A stretch of DNA of 64,000 bases from JANXMY01 sp964251675 (GCA_964251675.1 CAXUKS010000011.1:1-64000), one strand, 5' to 3'. Positions 48,483 to 57,378 are shown, counted from the first letter of the stretch. Notes: generated from the letters alone by a model not told the origin. Made by a program: numbers and translations.

Positions 48483-48772
48483 GAAGCTGTCTCCTCCGTC
48501 TTGCCGTTGTCTTGATGCCCGCTGTTTTGAATTTCGTGTTCCAAAGTTTGCAGGTCAGACAAAATAGTCGTCATAAACTCACGCAGCGCCTCGATCTTGA
48601 CCAGCATCAGCCCGCGCTCATGCGGGGCGCCCATAATAAGTATCTTGTCGCCGGTTTCAATGGCGTACTTTTTGCGAGCTTCCACGGGAATCACGATCTG
48701 GCCGCGCTCACCAACCGTTGCCGTGCCATAGAAATGGTCCTTCAAGCTGAATTCTTTGCCGGTCTTGCTCAT
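48479..48772 (-). CDS. AbrB/SpoVT-type transcriptional regulator
   Basis: A 97-residue regulator with the swapped-hairpin DNA-binding domain: GTATVGERGQIVIPVEARKK, YAIETGDKILIM, then a C-terminal helix that may dimerise (IEALREFMTTILSDLQTLEH). It overlaps tolC by 4 bp and is the first gene of the efflux operon, so it very likely autoregulates the pump. Candidate operator repeats lie at 48833-48877. Confidence 0.88.
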   Translation of the reverse strand: MSKTGKEFSLKDHFYGTATVGERGQIVIPVEARKKYAIETGDKILIMGAPHERGLMLVKIEALREFMTTILSDLQTLEHEIQNSGHQDNGKTEETAS

Positions 48773-48832
48773 GGGTGGATAACCTGTAGGGAATATACTG
48801 GGCAGTTATGAAAGCGAAATGAAAACACAAAA

Positions 48833-48877
48833 ATCATGTAAATCATACACATCATACTTATCATTGGCATTATGCGT
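48833..48877. repeat. Five 9-bp direct repeats, possible operator array
   Basis: Units ATCATGTAA, ATCATACAC, ATCATACTT, ATCATTGGC and ATTATGCGT repeat every 9 bp in an AT-rich island between the divergent abrB-type and cysE genes. The ATCAT core is kept in the first four units. AbrB-type proteins bind AT-rich repeats, so an operator is plausible. Confidence 0.55.
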
Positions 48878-48964
48878 GTTTGAACCGGGAATGTCAAGCG
48901 GCTTTTGCGGATTGCGGAACTTTGAGAAACGCGGCTTTGTTCAACAAGCAAAGGGGCCAATCCC

Positions 48965-49759
48965 GTGTTTCAGCATCTGCGCGAAGACATTCAGACGATT
49001 TTTACCAAAGACCCTGCCGCCCGCTCGGTGGCTGAAGTCTTGACCTACGCCGGGTTCTGGGCACTGTTTTTTCACCGGATTGCCCACCGCTTCTACGGGC
49101 GCGGCTGGTTTTTCCCGGCCCGCCTTTTGTCGCAGTATAGCCGCCTGGTCACAAACATCGAAATCCACCCCGGCGCGACCATCGGGCGGCGCTTTTTTAT
49201 TGACCACGGCGCGGGCGTCGTGATCGGTGAAACCGCTGTGATTGGCGATGATGTTTTGATGTATCATCAGGTCACGCTTGGCGGCACGTCGCTGACCAAA
49301 ACCAAGCGGCATCCGACGGTCGGCAACAACGTCCTGCTCGGCATGGGGGCCAAAGTGCTGGGCAACATCACGGTCGGCGACGGCGCACGTATTGGCGCTA
49401 ACGCCGTCGTGACCCGAGACGTTCCCCCGAATACCAGCGTCGTTGGCGTGCCGGGGCGTATTCTGGTGCAGGACGGCCAGCATATCTCGGAGCGCACCAC
49501 CGCGCAGGTCATGGACCAGGCCCTCGGCAATGCCGACCCGATGGGCGAGATCATCCGCCGGTCCCTGTCTGAAATTGAAGATTTGAAGTGCCGCTTGCAG
49601 GCCGTCGAGGAAGAACAGCACCCGGACCGCCTCCTGCGTGCCCTGGACACGGTCTGGGGGAAAATCCCCGAAAAGTCGCTGACCGAGCAGTTCGATGAAA
49701 TCTGCGCCGATCATTACGCGCTCTCCCCGGAAGAAAACCTGTCCGGCGGAGGCATTTAA
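48965..49759 (+). CDS. cysE: Serine O-acetyltransferase
   Basis: CysE makes O-acetylserine for cysteine synthesis. The 264-residue protein starts at GTG 48965 (MFQHLREDIQTIFTKDPAAR), the usual N-terminus, with AGGGG upstream. The left-handed beta helix has IEIHPGATIGRRFFIDHGAG, VVIGETAVIGDDVLMYHQVT and LGGTSLTKTKRHPTVG. A C-terminal extension of about 70 residues is helical and unusual in short CysE forms. The LD-carboxypeptidase gene follows after 1 bp. Confidence 0.94.
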   Translation: MFQHLREDIQTIFTKDPAARSVAEVLTYAGFWALFFHRIAHRFYGRGWFFPARLLSQYSRLVTNIEIHPGATIGRRFFIDHGAGVVIGETAVIGDDVLMYHQVTLGGTSLTKTKRHPTVGNNVLLGMGAKVLGNITVGDGARIGANAVVTRDVPPNTSVVGVPGRILVQDGQHISERTTAQVMDQALGNADPMGEIIRRSLSEIEDLKCRLQAVEEEQHPDRLLRALDTVWGKIPEKSLTEQFDEICADHYALSPEENLSGGGI

Positions 49760-49760
49760 G

Positions 49761-50669
49761 ATGCGGCTGCCTCGACCTCTGCCGCCGGGTGGAACTATCG
49801 GCATCGTCAACCCGTCCAGTCCCGTCGAGCCTGATTTGCTGGATGCGGGCATTGCGGCGTTGGAGGCACGCGGTTTCCGTGTCGTGACTGCTCCGCATGT
49901 TCGCGCCCGCGACGGCCATCACGCGGGAACTCCTGCTCACCGTGCCGCAGACTTCACCGCGTTCTATGCTGACCCCGCCATTGACGCCGTCTGGTGCGCT
50001 CGTGGTGGCTCTTCGGCCCTGCGCCTCTGGCCCCTGCTGGAATGGCCGATGCTAGCCGCCCTGCCGCCCAAGATGGTGATTGGCTACTCGGACACGACTT
50101 CTCTTCTAATCCCGCTTGTCCAGAAAGTCGGCACGGTCGCCCTGCACGGCCCGCTGGTTTTTGAGCTGGGCGAGATTGCCCCTGACGTGCTGGACTGGCA
50201 GTTGAAGCTGCTCCAATCGCCTGAACCCGCCGGACCTGTGCCGGGCCGCGCTGCTGACGTGCTGGTATCCGGCTGGGCCGAGGGGCCGCTCTGCGGCGGC
50301 TGCCTGTCGCTGGTCGCCGCGACGCTCGGCACACCGTATCAGATCGACACACGCGGCAAATTGCTGATCTTAGAAGATACTGATGAGGCCCCGCATCGGG
50401 TGGAGCGGTATCTGGCGCAGTTCGCCGCCGCCGGGCTGTTCAAGGCCTCTGCCGGGGTCATCTTTGGCACGTCCACCGGGGCCGATGACACACGCACCCT
50501 GCCCCTGCGCCAGATTTGGGCTGACGCCGTTCTGCCGTTCGGAAAGCCCGCCGTCCTCGGCTTCCCCTTCGGCCATGTGACCCCCAACTGCGCCCTGCCT
50601 CTCGGCGTTCGCGCCCGCCTCGACGCCGACACCGGGACGCTTACTTTGCTGGAACCGGCGGTGCAATGA
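49761..50669 (+). CDS. LD-carboxypeptidase (peptidase family S66)
   Basis: A 302-residue S66 serine peptidase that removes the terminal D-alanine from muropeptides during peptidoglycan recycling. MVIGYSDTTSLLIPL holds the nucleophile serine; ILEDTDEAPHRVERYL gives the glutamate and FPFGHVTPNCALPLG the histidine. WCARGGSSALRLWPLL is typical. Start at ATG 49761 because the upstream extension overlaps cysE. It has no signal peptide. The stop codon overlaps the ATG of the interrupted nucleotidyltransferase gene. Confidence 0.92.
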   Translation: MRLPRPLPPGGTIGIVNPSSPVEPDLLDAGIAALEARGFRVVTAPHVRARDGHHAGTPAHRAADFTAFYADPAIDAVWCARGGSSALRLWPLLEWPMLAALPPKMVIGYSDTTSLLIPLVQKVGTVALHGPLVFELGEIAPDVLDWQLKLLQSPEPAGPVPGRAADVLVSGWAEGPLCGGCLSLVAATLGTPYQIDTRGKLLILEDTDEAPHRVERYLAQFAAAGLFKASAGVIFGTSTGADDTRTLPLRQIWADAVLPFGKPAVLGFPFGHVTPNCALPLGVRARLDADTGTLTLLEPAVQ

Positions 50670-51250
50670 CACGCGAACTGCTGCCGTTTTCGCTGGACAG
50701 AATGTTTCTTGCCGTGCAGCGAGTGCGGCAAAGGCTGTAACGCGCCTCTGACGTGCTTTCCGAAGCCGGGCTGCTTTACGCCGTGATTGGGGCAAATGCG
50801 GTCATGCTCTGGGTGGAGCAGCACGGCGAAGGCGGCGAGCGCAACACGCCCAACGTCGACTTTCTGGTGCGGCGGGCTGACCTCCTGCCGGTCACGGCGG
50901 CTTTGGAACGTGCCGGGTTCTGCCCGGACCCCGCCCGCCCGGACCTGTTCCGCGACGGCCCGACTGGCAGCCCGCGTACCCGCCTGCGTCTGCTGTTTGC
51001 CGGGGAAAAAGTGCGTGAAACCGACCTGCTGCCAGCCCCGGTGCTGACCGGCCTAGTCACTTTGCAGGGCTTCCCCGTCCTGCCGCTGGCCGCGCTTGTG
51101 CAAGCAACGCTGACGGCATGGCGGCTCGTAGACCGGGTGCATCTTATTGACTTGCTGGAAATAGGTTTGATTGATGCCTCCTGGGTCACTCGCTACCCGC
51201 CCGAACTTGGAGCGCGTCTGCAAATGCTGGTTGACGACCCGGACGGATAA
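50666..51250 (+). pseudogene. Nucleotidyltransferase-fold gene with an in-frame stop
   Basis: ATG 50666 overlaps the LD-carboxypeptidase stop (ATGA) and encodes MTRELLPFSLDRMFLAVQRV then RQRL before TAA at 50738-50740. The same frame continues without shift as RASDVLSEAGLLYAVIGANA and VRRADLLPVTAALERAGF to 51250. The whole reads as one MNT/AbiEii-like nucleotidyltransferase. TPNVDFLV has Asn where a metal-binding Asp is usual. The 165-residue downstream part could restart at TTG or GTG. Decay or a sequencing error are both possible. Confidence 0.65.
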
Positions 51251-51281
51251 ATAGGCAGAAATTTGGGGTAAACTAAGAGAG

Positions 51282-52964
51282 ATGACTAAACAACGCAAGA
51301 TTTTCCTTTTTTCACTGATTGGCCTCTGCGTGCTGGGCGCGATCATCTACCAGCAGGTACAGAGCGCCAAAGCCGCCAGCCAGATCAATTACCGTACTGC
51401 CGTCGCCACCGACGGCGATGTGACCGATGCCGTGGAAGCCAGCGGCGTGGTGCAGCCGCTGACCACTGTGGATGTCAAATCACGGGCGGGCGGGCGTCTG
51501 ATCAAGCTCAATGTCGATGTCGGCTCTCCCATCAAGCCTGGCACGCTGATTGGCCGCATCGATCCCTCCGACACGCTTTCCGCCTACAACCAATCGCAAG
51601 CCGATCTGACCACTGCCCGCGCCCGGCTGTCTCAGACCCAGCAGCAGGCCCGGATGTCCGGCACACAGGATACGCTTTCCGTGTCCGGAGCGCAGCAGGC
51701 CGTGTTGGCCGCGCAGGCCAAGCTGGCCCAGGCGCAGGCGCAGTCCACGGCCCAGCCCGCGCTGACCCAGAGCAGCATTGCCCAGGCCAAAGCCAGCCTC
51801 GCTGCCGCCACCCAGCAGTACCAGCAGCTTCAGGCCGCCACCAACCCTCAGGCCCGCGCCGCCGCGCAGGCCGACAATGCTCAGGCCAAAGCGACTGTCG
51901 CTGCCGCCGATGCCGCGTACAGCCGCCAAAATCAGCTTCTCAAAAAAGGATTTGTCGCCCAGCAGGCCGTGGACACCGCCCTGGCTGCCCGCGATGTCGC
52001 CCGTGCCACACTGGCCCAGACCCAGCAGCGGCTCCAGACCATTGATGCCGACCAGAAAGCCGCCCTCGCCGCCGCTGCCGCACGGGTCAGCCAGGCCAAA
52101 GGCGCACTGGCCTCAGCGCAGGCGGGACGCTACGAAATCGGGACGCGCCAGCAGGATGTGGATGCCGCCCGCGCCGCGCTCAGTCAGGCGCGGGTGTCTC
52201 TGCAAAACGCCCAGGCGGGCCTCATGCAGGGCAGCATCCGGCAGTCCGATATTCAGGCCGCGCAGGCGTCGGTCTCCAAAGCGCAGGCGGAAGTCAACAA
52301 CCGCTCGGTGCAGCTTCACGATGCCACGATTTATGCCCCCCGCAGCGGTGTCATTCTGCAAAAGTATGTCGAAGAAGGCACGATTATCACCAGCGGTCAG
52401 TCCCAGTCCTCCGATGGCACGAAAATCGTTCAGATCGGCGATGTCAGCACGCTCTATATTGATGTCAGCGTGGACGAATCCGATGTCGGCAAAATCCATC
52501 TTAACCAGAAAGTGCTGATTGCGCTTGACGCCGTGCCTGATTCCAAGCCCAGTGGCCGCGTCGTTCGCATCGACCCGCAAGCCATTAACGACCGTGATGT
52601 GACTACGGTTCACGTCCGCGTCCAAATCCAGAAGCCTGACTCGGCCATCAAGCCCGGTATGAACGCCACCTGTCAGTTTATCCTGCGCGATGTGCACAAC
52701 GTATTAGTCGTTCCCAGCGACGCCGTCAAAGAAGGCCGCGACGGCGCAAACAGCGTGCGCGTGCTCGATAAAGACGGCAAAGCCGTGGCACGCTCCGTGG
52801 AGGTCGGCGTCGTTGGCAGCGACAAGACTGAGATCAAGAAGGGTCTTCAAGCCGGAGACAAAGTGGTTCTCGGCATCATCTCCTCCGATGGCGGCGGCGA
52901 TGGCGGCGGCGGCGATGCCAAAGGCGGCGGGTCTCCCGGTGGCGGGGGACGCGGTGGGCGATAG
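51282..52964 (+). CDS. MacA-like efflux periplasmic adaptor
   Basis: A 560-residue HlyD/MacA adaptor for an ABC exporter. The N-terminal anchor FLFSLIGLCVLGAIIYQQVQ precedes the lipoyl segment (VVQPLTTVDVKSRAGGRLIK). A very long Ala/Gln-rich coiled coil (about 110-340) and beta-barrel part (LHDATIYAPRSGVILQKYVE, VLIALDAVPDSKPSGRVVRI) follow. It ends in a Gly-rich tail. The MacB permease and ATPase genes follow, separated by repeats. Confidence 0.9.
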   Translation: MTKQRKIFLFSLIGLCVLGAIIYQQVQSAKAASQINYRTAVATDGDVTDAVEASGVVQPLTTVDVKSRAGGRLIKLNVDVGSPIKPGTLIGRIDPSDTLSAYNQSQADLTTARARLSQTQQQARMSGTQDTLSVSGAQQAVLAAQAKLAQAQAQSTAQPALTQSSIAQAKASLAAATQQYQQLQAATNPQARAAAQADNAQAKATVAAADAAYSRQNQLLKKGFVAQQAVDTALAARDVARATLAQTQQRLQTIDADQKAALAAAAARVSQAKGALASAQAGRYEIGTRQQDVDAARAALSQARVSLQNAQAGLMQGSIRQSDIQAAQASVSKAQAEVNNRSVQLHDATIYAPRSGVILQKYVEEGTIITSGQSQSSDGTKIVQIGDVSTLYIDVSVDESDVGKIHLNQKVLIALDAVPDSKPSGRVVRIDPQAINDRDVTTVHVRVQIQKPDSAIKPGMNATCQFILRDVHNVLVVPSDAVKEGRDGANSVRVLDKDGKAVARSVEVGVVGSDKTEIKKGLQAGDKVVLGIISSDGGGDGGGGDAKGGGSPGGGGRGGR

Positions 52965-52978
52965 AGCAGCAACGAAAA

Positions 52979-53106
52979 CACGGGGCTGAACCCCCGTGCT
53001 TTAAAAACAAGCCCCCGCCTTCGCGGGCGAAGATAAATGAGGACAGGCACTTCTGATGCCCTTACCCCCGGAATTTGCCCTTTAAAGCATACGGTTTAGC
53101 CCCGTG
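52979..53106. repeat. Four-hairpin repeat (family B, copy 4, decayed right arm)
   Basis: The left half is intact: CACGGGGCTGAACCCCCGTG and GCCCCCGCCTTCGCGGGC. The right half has changed: inner hairpin lost (TTACCCCCGGAATTTGCC) and outer arm GCATACGGTTTAGCCCCGTG no longer pairs fully with itself. It separates the adaptor from the permease gene. Confidence 0.8.
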
Positions 53107-53131
53107 TGCCCTTTCGGTTAGAAAGCCAGCC

Positions 53132-54466
53132 ATGAGCACACTGCTCCAAAAGCCAGAAATCCAGACGCCTGAACCGAGTGCGCCCGGGCGGCCTGAAGCC
53201 CCCGCGCCGCATCGGTTCCAGAAAAACCGCACGCCTGCGCTGAACCTGAGCGAATGCGTCCACATCGCCCTGCAGGGGCTGGCCGCCAACAAAATGCGGG
53301 CAATGCTGACCATGCTTGGCATTATCATCGGTGTTGGTGCGGTCATCACTATGATTGCCGTGGGGCAGGGGGCGCGGCAAAAAACGCTGGGCCAGATTCA
53401 GGCGCTCGGGACCAATGTCTTGATTATCCAGTCCGGTCAGACCAAATCCGGCGGCGTCTTCGGCGGAGCGGGGTCAGGCCGCAACATCACGTTTGAGGAC
53501 CTGGATGCTATTCTCAAAAAATGCCCCGCCGTCGTCGCCGTCACCGGCGAAGACATCACGCAGGCGCAGGTCAAAGGCGGCAGCACCAACACCAACACTA
53601 GTGTGATCGGCATCGGGGCCGACTATGCGGATATTCGCAATTTCACCCTCGCCAATGGCCGCAACTTCACCCAGCGCGACATTCGGGGCCGCTCGCCGGT
53701 CTGCATTCTTGGCGCAAAAGTGGCAACGGACTTCTTCAAAGACAAGTCGCCTCTGGAACAGCGTATTCGCATCAATTCCATGTCGTACCGCGTCGTCGGC
53801 GTCATGGCCCGCAAAGGGCAGGTCGGCTCGCAGAATGCCGACGATCAGGTGTTTTTGCCCCTCAGCACATTCCAGCACAGGCTGGGCCGCTGGTGGTGGC
53901 GAGGCCGCGTGGCAACTGCCGACATTCAGGCTGTCAGTGCCGCGCAGATGGACGAGGCAGCCCGTCAGGTCACGGCCCTGATGCGCCAGCAGCACCGGCG
54001 CAAGCCCGAGCAGCCAGATGACATCACGATCAACAACCAGGCCGAAATTGCCGCTGTCGCCGAGCAGACCACGCGCACGTTTACCTTCCTGCTGGCCTCC
54101 ATCGCGGGCGTCTCGCTGCTGGTCGGCGGCATTGGCATTATGAACATCATGCTGGTGTCGGTGACCGAGCGCACCCGCGAAATCGGCGTTCGCAAGGCCA
54201 TCGGAGCCAAACGGCGCGACATCCTGTGGCAATTTTTGATTGAAAGCGTTGTGCTGTCACTGCTCGGCGGGGTCATTGGCATTGCCCTCGGCACGGGCGG
54301 GGCGCTGCTATTGGGCCATTTCAGCAGCGACTACACGCCGATTTTGACTCTACCGCCTGTCTTGCTGGCCTTCGGCTTCGCGGCTGGAGTCGGCATCTTC
54401 TTCGGCTTCTACCCCGCGCAGAAAGCCTCCCGCCTCACGCCGATTGAAGCCCTGCGGCACGAGTAG
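53132..54466 (+). CDS. MacB-like ABC transporter permease
   Basis: A 444-residue FtsX/MacB permease without a fused ATPase. An N-terminal proline-rich leader of 40 residues precedes helix 1 (LTMLGIIIGVGAVITMIAVG). A large periplasmic MacB_PCD domain and three C-terminal helices follow (LLASIAGVSLLVGGIGIMNI, then RKAIGAKRRDILWQFLIESV as the coupling region, and FGFAAGVGIFFGFYPAQKAS). It partners with the ATPase gene 169 bp downstream. Confidence 0.92.
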   Translation: MSTLLQKPEIQTPEPSAPGRPEAPAPHRFQKNRTPALNLSECVHIALQGLAANKMRAMLTMLGIIIGVGAVITMIAVGQGARQKTLGQIQALGTNVLIIQSGQTKSGGVFGGAGSGRNITFEDLDAILKKCPAVVAVTGEDITQAQVKGGSTNTNTSVIGIGADYADIRNFTLANGRNFTQRDIRGRSPVCILGAKVATDFFKDKSPLEQRIRINSMSYRVVGVMARKGQVGSQNADDQVFLPLSTFQHRLGRWWWRGRVATADIQAVSAAQMDEAARQVTALMRQQHRRKPEQPDDITINNQAEIAAVAEQTTRTFTFLLASIAGVSLLVGGIGIMNIMLVSVTERTREIGVRKAIGAKRRDILWQFLIESVVLSLLGGVIGIALGTGGALLLGHFSSDYTPILTLPPVLLAFGFAAGVGIFFGFYPAQKASRLTPIEALRHE

Positions 54467-54472
54467 CAAGTT

Positions 54473-54613
54473 TGCCGGGGGTATAAAACCCCCGGCAGGA
54501 AGTTCAGTCGCCCTCCGGGCGGAAGAATAAGACGAAGAGACTGCCAATGGCCGCAGGCTCTTCTCTTTCGTCCGCAGGACGCCTCTCCTAGCGAGGGGTT
54601 TTCAACCCCTCGC
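54473..54613. repeat. Chimeric repeat (family C left half, family G right half)
   Basis: The left hairpin TGCCGGGGGTATAAAACCCC plus CGGCA belongs to family C, while the right hairpin GCGAGGGGTTTTCAACCCCT belongs to family G. Inner palindromes CGCCCTCCGGGCGG and GTCCGCAGGAC lie between. The mixed ends suggest recombination between elements or independent insertion of half units. Confidence 0.75.
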
Positions 54614-54634
54614 GCTTTGCCCTGCGTTTTAACT

Positions 54635-55333
54635 ATGATCACACTCACTGACATCACTAAAACCTATCAGACCGGCAGCATGGCGCTAACGGTCCTCAAG
54701 GGCATCACGCTGACCATTGGGGCGGGAGAAATGGTGGCGATTATGGGGCCGTCGGGGTCGGGCAAGTCCACGCTGATGAACATTATCGGCTGCCTGGACC
54801 AGCCGACTTCGGGGTCCTATGCGCTCGACGGCTTTGAAGTCGCCAATTTGGACGAAAACACGCTGGCCGAAATCCGCAACGTCACGCTCGGCTTTGTCTT
54901 TCAGCAGTTCAACCTGCTGGCCCGCACGACGGCCCTGCGGAACGTGGAGCTGCCACTGATTTACTCAGGGGAGCGGGACCGCGAGGAAAAGGCCAAGCGG
55001 GCACTGGCCCGCGTCGGCCTTTCCGACCGGATGGACCACACCCCCGCGCAGTTGTCCGGCGGCCAGCAGCAGCGCGTCGCTATTGCCCGCGCCATTGTCA
55101 ACAACCCGCCCATCCTGTTTGGCGATGAGCCGACCGGTGCTTTGGACAGCCGAACGGGCGAGGAGATTATGGGGATTTTTCAGGGCCTGAACAACGAGGG
55201 AAAGACAGTCGTTCTCGTGACCCATGAGGAAGACATTGCCGAACATTGCCACCGCATCCTGCGCTTCCGCGATGGCAACATCGTCAGCGATGAGCCGGTC
55301 AAAGACCGGCGGATTGCGCCGGTAGTGGCGTGA
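54635..55333 (+). CDS. MacB-like ABC transporter ATPase
   Basis: A 232-residue ATP-binding subunit from ATG 54635 (MITLTDITKTYQTGSMALTV). Walker A MGPSGSGKSTLMNIIG, Q-loop FVFQQFNLLARTTALRNVEL, signature QLSGGQQQRVAIARAI, Walker B ILFGDEPTGALD and the H-loop VLVTHEED are all intact. It would energise the upstream FtsX-type permease and MacA-like adaptor. The pump probably uses a TolC channel, which could be the one at 46.5 kb. Confidence 0.95.
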   Translation: MITLTDITKTYQTGSMALTVLKGITLTIGAGEMVAIMGPSGSGKSTLMNIIGCLDQPTSGSYALDGFEVANLDENTLAEIRNVTLGFVFQQFNLLARTTALRNVELPLIYSGERDREEKAKRALARVGLSDRMDHTPAQLSGGQQQRVAIARAIVNNPPILFGDEPTGALDSRTGEEIMGIFQGLNNEGKTVVLVTHEEDIAEHCHRILRFRDGNIVSDEPVKDRRIAPVVA

Positions 55334-55352
55334 TGATGACCTATCTATCCCG

Positions 55353-55835
55353 TCATTGCCGAAGACTGTACATATACTCCCGGTAGGCTCTCTCCACGGC
55401 CTCGTGCCGTTCCCGGTAGAGGGTCAGGGCAGTGGGGCTTGCCACTGGAACGGAACTACCAAGAAGCGAAACCGTTGCAGAGAGAGTGTCCACGGGCCAC
55501 TTGAATAGGTGGATACTGAAAAAGTTCGTTACATACCCTGCCGGGTCAGGGCACAGTAGGAATACTTCTATCAAGACGCCTTGCTGCCGGTAGGCGCGTT
55601 TATGTGAGAACCGCTTTTCTTCAATCTCTTCCGCATTGTCATGCGTCCGCAAAAATCTGTCCAAACCGGAGAAGTCAACTGCGGGATACAACAGGTCGAT
55701 ATCGAGGTGGGGGCCGGGTGGGCGCAGACCAAACAGCTCTTCTGCCCACCCGCCAAAGGCCCAAACAGGGACCCCCTCCGTTTCCAATTCCCGGAGCGTG
55801 TCAGCCAAAAATTGCCGCGTGTTCCGCTCACACAT
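55353..55835 (-). CDS. Nucleotidyltransferase-fold protein, ANT(2'')-like
   Basis: A 160-residue protein with the polymerase-beta-like fold. VWAFGGWAEELFGLRPPGPH and LDIDLLYPAVDF show the Gly-Gly loop and the Asp-x-Asp metal pair seen in aminoglycoside 2''-adenylyltransferase-like domains. A role in antibiotic modification is not shown; many such domain proteins have other substrates. It is 3 bp downstream of the sugar isomerase gene and may be co-transcribed. Convergent to the ABC ATPase. Confidence 0.75.
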   Translation of the reverse strand: MCERNTRQFLADTLRELETEGVPVWAFGGWAEELFGLRPPGPHLDIDLLYPAVDFSGLDRFLRTHDNAEEIEEKRFSHKRAYRQQGVLIEVFLLCPDPAGYVTNFFSIHLFKWPVDTLSATVSLLGSSVPVASPTALTLYRERHEAVERAYREYMYSLRQ

Positions 55836-55838
55836 CGG

Positions 55839-56825
55839 TCAATCCTTCGCCCAGAACATCTCGCCGGGCGGCTCGGCGATCACCGACGCTTTCAGAGTCT
55901 CCATCGCCTTCTTTAAACCCTCTGTCGTGGACATCAGGCTGTCTTCATGCTCAATGGACAGCACATCGTCGTAGCCAATCATCCGCAGATTAGACACGAA
56001 ATCCCGCCACCAGCTCAGCGTATGGCCGTAGCCGACGGCGCGGAAGGTCCAGGAGCGGCCCAGTACATCGCCGTAGGATTTCGTATCCAGCGTGCCGTTA
56101 ATGGCTGCGTTGTAGGGGTCAATCCGTGTGTCTTTGGCATGGACATGAAAGATGGCCCCTGCCGCGCCCAGATGCCGGACAGCGGCAATCGGGTCAATGC
56201 CCTGCCACCAGAAGTGCGAAGGGTCGAAGTTCGCCCCGATCTGCGGCCCGGCGGCGTCGCGCAGTCTCAGGATAGTTTCGGGGTTGTAGACCAAGAAGCC
56301 CGGATGCGCTTCAATGGCGAACTTGACGTTATGCTCTTTCAGAAAGCGGTTCTGCTTGCGCCAGTAGGGGATAGCGACTTTCTTCCACTGGTAGTCTAAA
56401 ATGTCCCGGAACTCGTCGGGCCAGGCGCAGGTCACCCAGTTCGGGTTCTTGGCGCGGGGGCTGTCGCCGGGGCAGCCAGAGAAGCCGTTGACCACAGACA
56501 GGTCCAACTTCTCCGCCAGCAGAACGGCATTCTCGAATGCTTTGCCGTGCTCCTCGGCGATAGCCCGGTCGGGGTGCAGCGGGTTGCCATGCACCGAGAG
56601 TGAGTCGAGAGTCAGCCCCCGGCTTTCAATCGCGTGACGCAGTTTTTTCCGGGCGCCCTCGTCACTGAGGAGCTTCTCCACGCCGCCCATGTCATCAAGA
56701 TGCCGCGAGCCGGGATAGGCTCCCGCGCCGAACTCCACGGCCTGAATGCCGCTTTCGGCGATAATATCCAGCGCCTCTTCCAGCGGCTTGTCGTGGAACA
56801 GCGCCGTAAAAATTCCGATCTTCAT
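55839..56825 (-). CDS. Sugar phosphate isomerase/epimerase (xylose isomerase-like TIM barrel)
   Basis: A 328-residue protein starting at ATG 56825 (MKIGIFTALFHDKPLEEALD). IQAVEFGAGAYPG, FAIEAHPGFLVYNPETILRL, IGANFDPSHFWWQGIDPIAA, FHVHAKDTRIDP and VLSIEHEDSLMS provide the Glu, His, Asp and Glu metal ligands of the AP-endonuclease-2 fold. Such enzymes act on inositols, ketoses or related sugars; the substrate is unknown. The extension to 57011 lacks a ribosome site. Confidence 0.9.
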   Translation of the reverse strand: MKIGIFTALFHDKPLEEALDIIAESGIQAVEFGAGAYPGSRHLDDMGGVEKLLSDEGARKKLRHAIESRGLTLDSLSVHGNPLHPDRAIAEEHGKAFENAVLLAEKLDLSVVNGFSGCPGDSPRAKNPNWVTCAWPDEFRDILDYQWKKVAIPYWRKQNRFLKEHNVKFAIEAHPGFLVYNPETILRLRDAAGPQIGANFDPSHFWWQGIDPIAAVRHLGAAGAIFHVHAKDTRIDPYNAAINGTLDTKSYGDVLGRSWTFRAVGYGHTLSWWRDFVSNLRMIGYDDVLSIEHEDSLMSTTEGLKKAMETLKASVIAEPPGEMFWAKD

Positions 56826-56898
56826 TGGGGAAAAGCCTCCATAGTCATTAAGCCGCAGGTTCCACACGCGGGGAGCATTTTCCTGCTTTGAGAGCTTT

Positions 56899-57333
56899 TT
56901 AGAGCAGCGTGAAATTGTCGGGGAGCAGGTCGGTGATGGACTCCAACGCAGACTCGCCTGCAAAGGTTGCGGACAGCACCATAATTGGATTGTCAGAGTG
57001 CGAGAACTCAATCAGGACCTGACGGCACGCGCCGCAGGGCTTGCACAGGCGCGGGGCGGAGGTGACCACGGCGACCGCCACAATATCCATGCGGCCATCG
57101 GCAATGGCACTGAACACGGCCACCCGCTCGGCGCAGACGGTCAGGCCAAACGACGCATTTTCCACGTTGCAGCCGTGGTAGATGCTCCCGTCCGCCGTCA
57201 GCACGGCGGCCCCCACGCTGAAGTTGGAGTAGGGGGCGTAAGCAGATAACTGTGCGGTGCGAGCTTCGGCCAGCAGCCGCTCTCGGTGCGTTTCGACTAG
57301 CTCACGGCTTGATACTGTCTTTGGTTCAGGCAT
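56899..57333 (-). CDS. cdd: Cytidine deaminase
   Basis: Cdd deaminates cytidine and deoxycytidine for pyrimidine salvage. The 144-residue protein (ATG 57333) is the short tetrameric form. SAYAPYSNFSVGAAVLTADG, NVENASFGLTVCAERVAVF (zinc Cys and catalytic Glu) and CKPCGACRQVLIEF-type zinc cysteines are present. The alternative start at 57351 adds six residues. It is followed upstream on the same strand by tlyA. Confidence 0.95.
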   Translation of the reverse strand: MPEPKTVSSRELVETHRERLLAEARTAQLSAYAPYSNFSVGAAVLTADGSIYHGCNVENASFGLTVCAERVAVFSAIADGRMDIVAVAVVTSAPRLCKPCGACRQVLIEFSHSDNPIMVLSATFAGESALESITDLLPDNFTLL

Positions 57334-57378
57334 AATGCGTGCCTTATTCACCAGGGGCGCGGCGTGTTCCTCCCGCCC

